Below are positions 36,318 through 44,160 of a stretch of 64,000 nucleotides of DNA, one piece after another. The DNA lies in NCBI GenBank assembly GCA_018268465.1, contig JAFDWN010000002.1, positions 95,140 through 159,139 of the forward strand. The letters run 5' to 3'. Positions within the stretch are counted from its first letter, which is position 1, and the number at the start of each line of letters is the position of its first letter. The notes beneath the pieces are model-generated. The model was not told the DNA's origin. It did not search any database and was given only the letters and a program-made list of their open reading frames with translations. Made by a program: the position numbers and the translations under genes. Source of the stretch: Actinomycetota bacterium. GTDB taxonomy: Bacteria; Actinomycetota; Actinomycetes; Mycobacteriales; Mycobacteriaceae.

Positions 36318-37991
36318 CTACCGGCCTGGCGAGCGCAGGTAGTACTCCTGCTGCTCGTCGTCCATCCACGTCGGATCCTGCACAGCCCCCGACCGATCGA
36401 AGTAACTGCGCTCTCCCTTGCGGCTGAGCACGTACCGCATACCTGCGTCTAGGTAGAGTTGCCGACGCTCCCCCTCGTCGGCAGCCTTCCAAGCTTCCTC
36501 TTTCGTCTGGCCGGTCTCCTCGGTCACCCAACCGGCCGCGCGGCTCGGCATCGCAGCTAGCTGGTCGCGCTTGGCCACTTGAGCTTTCATCCGCTCCAGC
36601 CATTGGCGATCGTCATCGGGGGTAGTCAACAGACCGGCGTCGGACTCCATCCGCAGCCGATCGATAGTCGCGTTGACCTGCTCCAGCTCGGCGCTGTGGT
36701 CTTCCCCCGGCACGAACACGCTGCGGGTCATCGGCTCATCGCCCCGAAACCAGCCGAACTCATGCATCAATTGAAAGTCCACGTCGTCGGCTCGTGAGCT
36801 GACACCGTTGCAGTTCAAAGGGGTTCGGCCGCAGCGGTAGCTACGCCACTCCCCCATTTCGCCGCTGGCGAGCCTCTTTCGGGTGATCTGCTGCGCCAAC
36901 GAGGAACCGCAGATAGGCCCGTCCCGGCGCTCGTCACATGCAGGGCAGCCGGTGCAACCGCAGACGGCCACACCGAGGACCGGATTGGCCGTCTTGCTCG
37001 GTGTCCGCTGCCCGAGCTTTCGGAGCTGGGCAGCCTCTTGGATCTGCTTCCACGTGTCGGCGTCGAACGTCGGCGGGCCCAGCCTGATCGGCTCCCCCTC
37101 GGAGTCGAGCACGGTCATCGCCGACTTGCCGCGACCAGTCATCTTGAGTCCCTGAGTCCTCGGAGAGGTAAGCCCGTCTATGACCGTGTTGACAGTCCAC
37201 GGTCGAGCCTTCGGAGGCTTGCCACCCGCGACCCGAGCGCGGTCCATGTTCGTGAGGGCTGCTCTGTCCCGGCACTCGCAGCCTTCGACGTGCCGACGGC
37301 CGCAGCGAGGATCGGAGTACGGCTCGTTGAGCCACGCCGCAACCCGAATGAAGCTCCAGCCATCCAGCAGACGGCGAGCCATCGCATGGAGTAGTGCCTT
37401 CCCGGTCTCGTCGGTGTCGAGACCCTTGCCTTTGCCGCTCGGATGGTCGATCACCTTGAACCCGAGCGGAGGCACCCCTGAGGCCCACCGATCCATCTGC
37501 CTGAGGGCTCGGTGGCTGTCCTGGGCCCTGGTCTTGAACCTGTTCAGCTCCAGTTGAGCAAAGAACGAGCCGAGGTAAACGAACAGCTCGGCCATCATCT
37601 CGTCAACGCCCTTGACGGCCCCCGGCCGCTTGGGCCGGTAGTCAAGCGTCAGCCCGTCGTCGGCGAACGCGACGACCTTGTGCCGTTCCTCGGCCCACCG
37701 TGCGAAGTCGACACAGTGCCGGGTGGACCGGAAAGCTCGGTCCATCTTCGACCAGACGATTACGTCCCATGTGGCCGCACCGTCGTCGGTCAGCCACGGC
37801 CCGAGGTCTGGCCGGTCCTCGGGTCGCTTCTCGGCTGATACGCCGAGGTCTTCAAACGTGCCAACTATCTTGTAGCCCTTGGCTTCTGCCCATTTGGTCG
37901 CAGTCTCGATCTGCGCGATATGTGAGACCTTCTCCGGTCCCTGGACAACCGACACGCGGGCTCCTACGAGGGCCCGAAGCTGCTTCGTCAC
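36318..37991 (-). CDS. Large serine integrase
   Basis: A 557-residue large serine recombinase. The N-terminal resolvase domain has the catalytic Ser in RVSVVQG (Ser14) and the region VIVWSKMDRAFRSTRHCVDF. The recombinase domain follows (MDRWASGVPPLGFKVIDHPS), then a zinc-ribbon region with CGCTGCPACDERR and YRCGRTPLNC, and a coiled coil (LEQVNATIDRLRMESDAGLL). GTG 37991 is 28 bases from the attachment core. The frame stays open across the attachment site into host DNA, but that extension cannot be native. The start overlaps the stop of the severed host fragment (GTGA), so in the lysogen it may be translated from a host-initiated transcript. Confidence 0.92.
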   Translation of the reverse strand: MTKQLRALVGARVSVVQGPEKVSHIAQIETATKWAEAKGYKIVGTFEDLGVSAEKRPEDRPDLGPWLTDDGAATWDVIVWSKMDRAFRSTRHCVDFARWAEERHKVVAFADDGLTLDYRPKRPGAVKGVDEMMAELFVYLGSFFAQLELNRFKTRAQDSHRALRQMDRWASGVPPLGFKVIDHPSGKGKGLDTDETGKALLHAMARRLLDGWSFIRVAAWLNEPYSDPRCGRRHVEGCECRDRAALTNMDRARVAGGKPPKARPWTVNTVIDGLTSPRTQGLKMTGRGKSAMTVLDSEGEPIRLGPPTFDADTWKQIQEAAQLRKLGQRTPSKTANPVLGVAVCGCTGCPACDERRDGPICGSSLAQQITRKRLASGEMGEWRSYRCGRTPLNCNGVSSRADDVDFQLMHEFGWFRGDEPMTRSVFVPGEDHSAELEQVNATIDRLRMESDAGLLTTPDDDRQWLERMKAQVAKRDQLAAMPSRAAGWVTEETGQTKEEAWKAADEGERRQLYLDAGMRYVLSRKGERSYFDRSGAVQDPTWMDDEQQEYYLRSPGR

Positions 37992-38107
37992 GGTTGCAAT
38001 GGTATCGTCACCTGCTGGTCCAGCAGCATGCCGACCAGCAGCGCGAAGGGATTGGCTTCCAGCAGGGCGTCGGCCTCGGGTTCCTGAACAAGCTGCAGTT
38101 TGGCCAC
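37988..38107 (-). pseudogene. Severed 5' end of the host HhH-GPD gene
   Basis: GTG 38107 begins VAKLQLVQEPEADALLEANP, continuing FALLVGMLLDQQ; host homology then ends at the core (38019) and the frame reads seven element codons to a TGA at 37988-37990. The missing remainder of the gene starts at 26893 on the other side of the element. The stop overlaps the integrase start by four bases. Confidence 0.82.
38019..38027. other. attR core
   Basis: CACCTGCTG, identical to 26894-26902; the conserved ATCG lies one base to the left in both. Its place at the LDQQ codons of the host gene marks the integration point. The true crossover dinucleotide within it cannot be fixed from one lysogen. Confidence 0.75.
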
Positions 38108-38293
38108 GTCGCCAGTCTAGGACGACCGATGCCGAGCGATCCGGCGGAACAGACCGGCGCATCGGTCGGCCCGCAGGCGCCGGTCGAGGATTTGCTCCGA
38201 CGCCAACGGGACAGCTCGGTTCCGGAATGCGTGTCGCGGGAGTGTGCGATCGTGGTGGCGATAACCGCAGGACACGCCCTCTAGGAGACGGAC

Positions 38294-38590
38294 ATGACAC
38301 GGGTGATCGCACCGCTTGTCGCCGCGGTCGTCACCGCCATTGCGTTGGCCGGTACGGCTCAAGCGATCCCGGACCAAGGCACACCGGCATTCGACGAATA
38401 CCTGCAAGGCCTGCAACGCAACGGCTACAACCTGAATCCGGACACTGCGTGGCGCGTTGCCCACCAGGCGTGCGTCGGCGGCATCCCCGGCTACATCGGT
38501 TTGGAATTGGCCGCCCAGGGGGTGATCGGCCCGGGCGCTCAGCAGCGGGTCATGGACGTGGCCACCAAGTACGCATGCCCCGTTCAGTAG
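38294..38590 (+). CDS. DUF732 small secreted protein
   Basis: A 98-residue protein with a signal peptide (MTRVIAPLVAAVVTAIALAG ... AQA) and a compact helical domain with QRNGYNLNPDTAWRVAHQAC and a final Cys in TKYACP, the DUF732 pattern common in mycobacteria. The two Cys may be paired. AGGAG precedes the ATG. Function unknown. Confidence 0.82.
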   Translation: MTRVIAPLVAAVVTAIALAGTAQAIPDQGTPAFDEYLQGLQRNGYNLNPDTAWRVAHQACVGGIPGYIGLELAAQGVIGPGAQQRVMDVATKYACPVQ

Positions 38591-38702
38591 CCGACTCCCC
38601 CGCGTAGCGCGCCAGCCGAAAAGGTGGATCAGCCCAGCGGCCGCGGCAGTGATGCATGGGTGATCCGCACTCTCGGTGCGCATCGAGACCTGATGAGGTG
38701 AT

Positions 38703-39905
38703 ATGTCCGGCGAGCTCGCACTGGCGCTGGCGGCGGCGCTGCTGACGGCGGCCGTGGCCGCCGCCGTGTTCGTCGTGCGCACCCGCCGGGTGGTGGCCAC
38801 CCCCACCGAGCGGGCCGTCCACGCAGCCCTGCACACCGCCTCGCTGGCCGCCCGGGCGCTGCGACAGGGGCTGGACACCGAATCCGCCCAGACCGCGGCG
38901 CCGTTCCTGCGGGGCCTCACCGGCACCGACGGCGTGGCGTTGTTCGACGACGACGGGTTGCTACTCGCCCACGATCCGCCCGGCAACCCGATCTGGGCCG
39001 AGGACGTGGTAGCCGCCTGTGAGCGCACCGCGGCGGATTCGATGTCCGGGCAGCGACGGGTGCTCAAGGACGTGCGGACGTCGGCGGTGATCGCCCAGCC
39101 ACTCATCGCCGAGGGCGGCGAGGTGTTGGGCGCACTGGTGGTCGCCACCACCCGCGCACCGGGCCCGGGCATGGTCGGCGCCATCGGGGAGGTCGCCCGA
39201 TACGCCGCCAGCCAGATCGAGCTGGCCGAGCTGGACGCCTCGCGTGCCCGCCTCGACCGCGCCGAGGTGCTCGCGCTGCGGGCGCAGATCAGCCCGCACT
39301 TCATCTACAACGCGCTCAACACGATCGCCTCGTTCGTCCGCACCGACCCCGACCGGGCCCGCGAGCTGATCCTCGAGTTCGCCGACTTCACCCGGTATTC
39401 GTTCCGCGCCGCGGGCCAATACACCACGCTGGCCGAGGAACTCCGCAACATCGACCGCTACCTCACCCTCGAACGCGCCCGGTTCGGCCCGGCGCTGCGC
39501 GTCCGCCTTCAGGTCGCGCCCGAGGTGCTCAACGTCGTCGTCCCGTTCCTGGCGCTGCAACCGCTGGTGGAGAACGCCGTGCGCCACGGGCTGGCCGCGC
39601 AGGGCGGCGGCGGGGTCGAGATCATCGCCAGGGACGAGGGCTCCGACTGTGTCATCACCGTCGAGGACGACGGGGTGGGGATCGATCCCGAGACGCTGCG
39701 CGCCGGCACGGGCGACGCTCTGCCGGAGGGAACGGGCCGCTCCGCCCATGTCGGTCTGACGAATGTCGACCATCGCCTGCGCGCGGCGTTCGGCAACGAC
39801 TACGGTCTGGTGGTCGAAACGGCGATCGGCGCGGGCACGAAGGTGATCATGCGGGTACCCAAATTCCGGTCCGGAGTGCGGGCCAGCGGAGGTGCGATCG
39901 GATGA
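38703..39905 (+). CDS. LytS/YehU-type sensor histidine kinase
   Basis: A 400-residue kinase with one N-terminal membrane helix (LALAAALLTAAVAAAVFVV), a GAF-like sensor (residues ~40-165) and the His_kinase domain with the phosphoacceptor in ISPHFIYNALNTIA (His199). The ATPase part shows PLVENAVRHGL and DDGVGIDP, then GLTNVDHRLR. It lies 30 bases before a LytTR response regulator, and downstream genes encode a DUF485-like protein and a symporter. The set resembles systems that sense carboxylates such as pyruvate. Ligand unknown. Confidence 0.88.
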   Translation: MSGELALALAAALLTAAVAAAVFVVRTRRVVATPTERAVHAALHTASLAARALRQGLDTESAQTAAPFLRGLTGTDGVALFDDDGLLLAHDPPGNPIWAEDVVAACERTAADSMSGQRRVLKDVRTSAVIAQPLIAEGGEVLGALVVATTRAPGPGMVGAIGEVARYAASQIELAELDASRARLDRAEVLALRAQISPHFIYNALNTIASFVRTDPDRARELILEFADFTRYSFRAAGQYTTLAEELRNIDRYLTLERARFGPALRVRLQVAPEVLNVVVPFLALQPLVENAVRHGLAAQGGGGVEIIARDEGSDCVITVEDDGVGIDPETLRAGTGDALPEGTGRSAHVGLTNVDHRLRAAFGNDYGLVVETAIGAGTKVIMRVPKFRSGVRASGGAIG

Positions 39906-39935
39906 GCCTGCAACCAGGCCGGGGACGAGTGCGCC

Positions 39936-40718
39936 ATGGCTAAGGGCATGACGGTGCTGGCGGTCGATGACGAAGCGCCGGCCCTCGACGAACTCGCCTA
40001 CCTGCTCGGCAGGCACCCCGACATCGCCGCGGTCCGTGTGGCGCGCGACGCCACCTCCGCACTGAGGGAACTCAACCACCACACCATCGACGCGATCTTC
40101 CTCGACATCAACATGCCTGGGCTCTCGGGGATCGAATTGGCGGGAATCCTCACCAATTTCGCCAACCGGCCGGCCGTGGTGTTCGTGACAGCCCACGACG
40201 ACAAGGCGGTCGCCGCGTTCGACGTGGGCGCCGCCGACTACATCCTCAAACCCATCCGCCAGGACCGGCTCGATGAAGCGGTGCGGCGCGTGGGCGCGGC
40301 ACGGACGGCCGAACCGGGCCAGCCCAGCGTGACACCGGATTCCGACGTCATACCCGCCGAACTCGGCGGCATCACCCACCTGGTACCCCGCGAGACCATC
40401 GGCTGGGTCGAGGCCGAGGGTGACTACGCCCGGCTGCATTCCAAGTCCGGGTCGCATCTGGTCCGGATCCCGCTCAGCACACTCGAAACCCGTTGGCGTG
40501 ACCACGGTTTCCAGCGCATCCACCGCTCCTACCTGGTCGCCCTGAAGCTGGTCACCGGTCTGCGCACCACCGACGGCGCGGTACTGGTCCGGCTGCGCGC
40601 CAACGGCGCATCCCCCGCCGTCGAACTGCCGGTGAGCCGCAGGCAGGCCCGCGAGCTGCGCGACCGCGTGGTGCGCGACCCCATGCGGCAACTCAAGCCT
40701 GCGGGCGGCGATGACTAG
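39936..40718 (+). CDS. LytTR-family response regulator
   Basis: A 260-residue regulator. The receiver domain has DDEAPALDEL, the phosphoacceptor in FLDINMPG (Asp57), VTAHDD and ILKPIRQDRL. The C-terminal LytTR DNA-binding domain includes THLVPRETIGWVEAEGDYAR, HLVRIPLSTLE and FQRIHRSYLV. It is the partner of the preceding kinase. Its stop overlaps the next gene start by eight bases, so it is probably in one operon with the transporter it may control. Confidence 0.9.
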   Translation: MAKGMTVLAVDDEAPALDELAYLLGRHPDIAAVRVARDATSALRELNHHTIDAIFLDINMPGLSGIELAGILTNFANRPAVVFVTAHDDKAVAAFDVGAADYILKPIRQDRLDEAVRRVGAARTAEPGQPSVTPDSDVIPAELGGITHLVPRETIGWVEAEGDYARLHSKSGSHLVRIPLSTLETRWRDHGFQRIHRSYLVALKLVTGLRTTDGAVLVRLRANGASPAVELPVSRRQARELRDRVVRDPMRQLKPAGGDD

Positions 40719-41085
40719 CGGGGACCGTCCGCAGCGCCAGCGGGTGGTGCTGGCCCACCGCCGCGGGTCACGGATGGTCCGCACCCGGGTCGAGGTGCAG
40801 GAGCAGACCCAGGTCGGCGACGCACTGGTGCGCGGCCTGGTCCGCGCCCAACTAGGCCTTGCGCTGCGGCTGACGGCGGTACTCGCGTCGGCGGTGGCGG
40901 TGCTGTCCCTGCTGAACGCGTTCTTCCCGGGTGTGGGCGCGCTGACCGTGGCGGGTATCCGGCTGAACTGGCTGCTGCTGGCGGTGCTGGCCTACCCGCT
41001 GCTCTACGGCGTGGGCCGGCTGTACGTGCGCCTGGCCGAGCAGGCCGAGCGGGACTTCGTGCGCGTGGTCGAAAGCGAGCCATGA
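40711..41085 (+). CDS. DUF485-like small membrane protein, symporter partner
   Basis: A 124-residue protein with a basic, soluble N-terminus and two membrane helices (LRLTAVLASAVAVLSLLNAF and LNWLLLAVLAYPLLYGV), then an ending RLAEQAERDF. The two-helix form and overlap with a sodium:solute symporter (ATGA) match the DUF485/MctB/YjcH-type partner proteins of acetate and monocarboxylate symporters. Sequence-level DUF485 assignment is not certain. Confidence 0.7.
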   Translation: MTSGDRPQRQRVVLAHRRGSRMVRTRVEVQEQTQVGDALVRGLVRAQLGLALRLTAVLASAVAVLSLLNAFFPGVGALTVAGIRLNWLLLAVLAYPLLYGVGRLYVRLAEQAERDFVRVVESEP

Positions 41086-42818
41086 CCGGGTCACCGCTGA
41101 CGGCGGCCGCGCTGCTGGCTGCCGCGGTGGCCACGGTGGCCATCGGCGCCTACGGGGTGCGGTTCTCCCGCACCACCTCGGATTTCCTCGTGGCGTCGCG
41201 GGCCGTCGGGCCGCAGTGGAACGCCGCCGCCATCTCGGGTGAGTATCTTTCGGCCGCATCGTTTCTCGGTGTCGCCGGGCTGATCGCCAAGTACGGCGCG
41301 GACGCGTTGTGGTATCCGGTCGGGTTCACGGCCGGCTATCTGGGTCTGCTGTTGTTCGTCGCGGCGCCGCTGCGGCGCTCCGGCGCCTACACCGTGCCGG
41401 ACTTCGCCGAGTTCCGGCTCGGTTCCCCGCGGCTGCGCCGCATCGCGATGCTCGTCGTCGTGGTGATCTGCGTGTTCTATCTGGTACCGCAGTACCAGGG
41501 TGCGGGCCTGGCGCTCAAAACACTGTTGGGCGTGCCGGTGTGGATCGGTCCGCTCGTCGTGGGCGGGATCGTCATCACCAATGTCGTCGCCGGCGGGATG
41601 CGCTCGATCACGTTCGTCCAGGCGTTCCAGTACTGGCTGAAGCTCACCGCCATCGCCATCCCGGCGCTCGCGCTTCTCGGCCTGTTCTTCACCGACCGCG
41701 GCGAGCTCGGTGGGCCGCTGCCGCCCACGGTGCACCATCTGACCACCGTCGACGTCGACACCGACGTGGTCGTGCACGTCACCGAACCGGCCGGGGTGAC
41801 GGTGACCGGGATGCTCGACGGCAGTCCGGTGACCGACCAGCCGATCGGCGGCCCCGGCGAGCACACCCTGGGCTCGGGTGCCACCCTGACGCTGGCGGCG
41901 GGCGCCGCCACCCCGGTGGTGGCCGGCGCGCCGGCCGCCGGTACGGACTGGATCGCCTCGGGCGGCGGTCTGGGCGGTGCCCACCCGCTGTACCAGGTGG
42001 TGTCGATCATCGTCGCGACGTTCCTGGGCACCATGGGTCTGCCGCACGTGCTGGTGCGCTTCTACACCAATCCCGACGGGCGGGCCGCGCGTCGCACGGC
42101 GCTGGCGGTGATCGCCCTGGTGTCGCTGTTCTACCTGTTCCCGACGCTGTTGGGGGTGTTCTCCCGGCTGTACGTGCCGCAGCTGCTCATCACCGGCGCG
42201 GTCGACGCCGCGGTCCTGCTGGCCCCCGGGGCGGCCATCGGCGGGCCGTTCGGCCAGTTCCTGGCGGCGCTGGTGGCCGCGGGCGCGATCGCAGCATTCC
42301 TGGCGACGTCCTCGGGTCTGCTGGTGAGCATCGCCGGCGCGGTGTCCACCGACGTGCTGCGCGGACGGATCCGCGACTTCCGGGTCGCCGCCGTCATCGG
42401 CGGGCTGATCCCGTTGCCGCTGTCGTTGTTCTCCTCCGGCCTGGAGCTGTCCCGCAGCGTGGGCCTGGCGTTCGCGGTCGCCGCGTCGACGCTGTGTCCC
42501 CTGCTGGTCCTGGGCATCTGGTGGCGCGGTCTGACGGCGCGGGGGGCGGCCTCCGGGCTGGTGGTCGGCGGACTCGTGTCGGGCACCGCGGTCACCCTCG
42601 CGGTGACCGGAGCGGTCGACGACGACGTACTCGGCGGCTGGCCCGGTGTGATGACCGGCTATCCCGCGGCGGTCAGCGTCCCGCTGGCGTTCGCGACGAT
42701 GATCGTGGTCAGCAAGCTCACCCGCGGCACCGTCCCGCCCGGCGTCGCGCAGATCTTCGCACGCATGCATGTCCCCGAGCGCCTCGGTATGGGTGTCGAA
42801 CGTCTGCCCCGGGGCTGA
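41082..42818 (+). CDS. Sodium:solute symporter (ActP/MctC-like monocarboxylate transporter)
   Basis: A 578-residue SSS-family protein with about 13 membrane helices. Family marks are DFLVASRAVGPQWNAAAISG, EYLSAASFLGVAGL, GAYTVPDFAEFRLGS and GTMGLPHVLVRFYT. A large extracytoplasmic insertion (about residues 220-290, rich in Thr/Gly/Asp) lies between helices, as in actinobacterial MctC-like proteins. Co-transcription with a DUF485-like protein and a LytTR system supports uptake of acetate, pyruvate or propionate. The substrate is inferred. Confidence 0.85.
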   Translation: MTGSPLTAAALLAAAVATVAIGAYGVRFSRTTSDFLVASRAVGPQWNAAAISGEYLSAASFLGVAGLIAKYGADALWYPVGFTAGYLGLLLFVAAPLRRSGAYTVPDFAEFRLGSPRLRRIAMLVVVVICVFYLVPQYQGAGLALKTLLGVPVWIGPLVVGGIVITNVVAGGMRSITFVQAFQYWLKLTAIAIPALALLGLFFTDRGELGGPLPPTVHHLTTVDVDTDVVVHVTEPAGVTVTGMLDGSPVTDQPIGGPGEHTLGSGATLTLAAGAATPVVAGAPAAGTDWIASGGGLGGAHPLYQVVSIIVATFLGTMGLPHVLVRFYTNPDGRAARRTALAVIALVSLFYLFPTLLGVFSRLYVPQLLITGAVDAAVLLAPGAAIGGPFGQFLAALVAAGAIAAFLATSSGLLVSIAGAVSTDVLRGRIRDFRVAAVIGGLIPLPLSLFSSGLELSRSVGLAFAVAASTLCPLLVLGIWWRGLTARGAASGLVVGGLVSGTAVTLAVTGAVDDDVLGGWPGVMTGYPAAVSVPLAFATMIVVSKLTRGTVPPGVAQIFARMHVPERLGMGVERLPRG

Positions 42819-42911
42819 CCGCACCGCCTGTGACCAGCGTCTCGCCACCGGCCGGGGACGCCTCCCCAACCGCGCGACGTTTTCCCAGTCATGCTGCACA
42901 CTCGGCCTGAC

Positions 42912-44111
42912 ATGGTTACTCGACGGGGAAGATACGCGTTCGCACTCCTGGCCTATGCATTTGCCGCCGTCATGGTGGGCACCACGCTGCCGACACCGAT
43001 GTACGCCCTTTACGGTGAACGCCTGCACTTCGCCGTAATGACCACCACGGTGATCTACGCGACCTACGCCGGGGGTGTGCTGCTGGCGCTGCTGCTGTTC
43101 GGGCGGTGGTCCGACGCGATCGGCCGGCGCCCGGTGCTGCTGGCGGGCGTCGCGGCCGCCCTGGTCAGCGGCGTCGTATTCCTCACCGCCGACTCGGTGG
43201 CCCAGCTGCTGGTCGGCCGGGTGCTGTCGGGGCTGTCAGCGGGTCTGTTCACCGGCACCGCGACGGCGGCGGTCATCGAGGCCGCCCCGCCACGCTGGCG
43301 CAGCCGGGCGACGGTGGTGGCGACGGTCGCGAACATCGGCGGGCTCGGCGCCGGGCCGCTGCTGGCCGGTCTGCTGGTGCAGTATGCGCCGCAGCCGCTG
43401 CACCTGACGTTCGTCGTGCACATCGTGCTGGCGGTGCTCGCGGGAGTGGCGGTGCTGATCGCGCCGGAGACCTCCGAACGTTCCGGCGCCATCGGCCTGC
43501 AGCGGTTGTCGGTGCCGGCCGAGGTGCGAGCGGTGTTCGTCATCGCCGCGCTCGCGGCGTTCGCCGGTTTTTCCGTTACCGGGCTCTACACCGCGGTCGC
43601 CCCGTCCTTCCTCGCCGGCGTCGTCGGCATCGAGAACCACGCCGTGGCCGGGGCCATCGTGTGTTCGATCTTCGCGGCGTCCGCGCTGGCGCAGATGTCG
43701 GCGGGCCGGATCCCCCCGGCGCGGGCAGTGGCGCTGGGCTGCGCCATCTTGGCCGCCGGCACGGTCATCCTGGCGGTCGCACTGCACTTTTCGTCGCTGA
43801 TCGGGCTGATCGTGGCCGCGGTGGTGTCCGGCACCGGGCAGGGCATCAGCTTCAGCCGCGGCCTGGCCGCGGTGGCCGAGCGCACCCCGCCGGCGCGCCG
43901 GGCCGAGGTGAGTTCGGCGTATTTCGTCGTCGCCTACGTCGCGCTGTCGCTTCCGGTGCTCGGTGAGGGTGTGGCCGCACGGGTCTGGGGGTTGCGCACC
44001 GCGGGTGTGAGTTTCGCCGTCGCCGTCACCGTGCTGGCGGTCGTATGCCTGGTCGCGATCCTGGTTCAGGAGTCCAGGGAGGGACGACGGGAGTCCGCGA
44101 CGCGCAGGTGA
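42912..44111 (+). CDS. MFS transporter
   Basis: A protein of about 400 residues with 12 membrane helices. The loop 2-3 signature GRWSDAIGRRPVLL and a second-half ISFSRGLAAVAERTPPARR loop are those of drug:proton antiporter-type MFS proteins. It sits 93 bases after the symporter. The start may be ATG 42912 or ATG 42891; neither has a clear ribosome site. Export of a drug or metabolite is likely but the substrate is unknown. Confidence 0.82.
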   Translation: MVTRRGRYAFALLAYAFAAVMVGTTLPTPMYALYGERLHFAVMTTTVIYATYAGGVLLALLLFGRWSDAIGRRPVLLAGVAAALVSGVVFLTADSVAQLLVGRVLSGLSAGLFTGTATAAVIEAAPPRWRSRATVVATVANIGGLGAGPLLAGLLVQYAPQPLHLTFVVHIVLAVLAGVAVLIAPETSERSGAIGLQRLSVPAEVRAVFVIAALAAFAGFSVTGLYTAVAPSFLAGVVGIENHAVAGAIVCSIFAASALAQMSAGRIPPARAVALGCAILAAGTVILAVALHFSSLIGLIVAAVVSGTGQGISFSRGLAAVAERTPPARRAEVSSAYFVVAYVALSLPVLGEGVAARVWGLRTAGVSFAVAVTVLAVVCLVAILVQESREGRRESATRR

Positions 44112-44160
44112 GTGCTTCTACTCAGCCGCCCGCGGCCGTGGCGCCTCTACCGTTGCGGGT

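Larger units (their letters stand above)
26894..38027. mobile_element. 11.1-kb integrated phage-satellite-like element (phiRv1/phiRv2 type)
   Basis: The element lies between two 9-bp direct repeats inside the HhH-GPD gene, 11,125 bp repeat to repeat. The serine integrase is at the right edge. Cargo in order: a small winged-helix-like gene, a BRO-N remnant, a structured non-coding block, a Zn-type small protein, an SF3 helicase, iterons, HNH, scaffold-like, capsid, second HNH, an unknown, an opposite-strand accessory gene, small terminase, small proteins, two connector-like proteins and another BRO-N remnant. No large terminase, portal, protease, tail or lysis gene is seen. The size, serine integrase and partial head module match the phiRv1/phiRv2 elements and capsid-forming satellites, so it probably needs a helper phage. 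Base composition is visibly less GC-rich than the flanks. Confidence 0.88.

Noticed and set aside
26894-38027. Complete temperate prophage
   Set aside because: The interval is too short and lacks large terminase, portal, tail, lysis and an intact repressor; a satellite or phiRv-like element fits better.
37992-38312. Open frame extending the integrase by about 107 residues
   Set aside because: It crosses the attachment core into host DNA and contains no recombinase sequence; the resolvase domain starts just after GTG 37991.
41091-43028. 645-codon minus-strand open frame opposite the symporter
   Set aside because: It encodes a repetitive Arg/Gln/His/Gly-rich sequence, the usual shadow of a GC-rich membrane protein gene.
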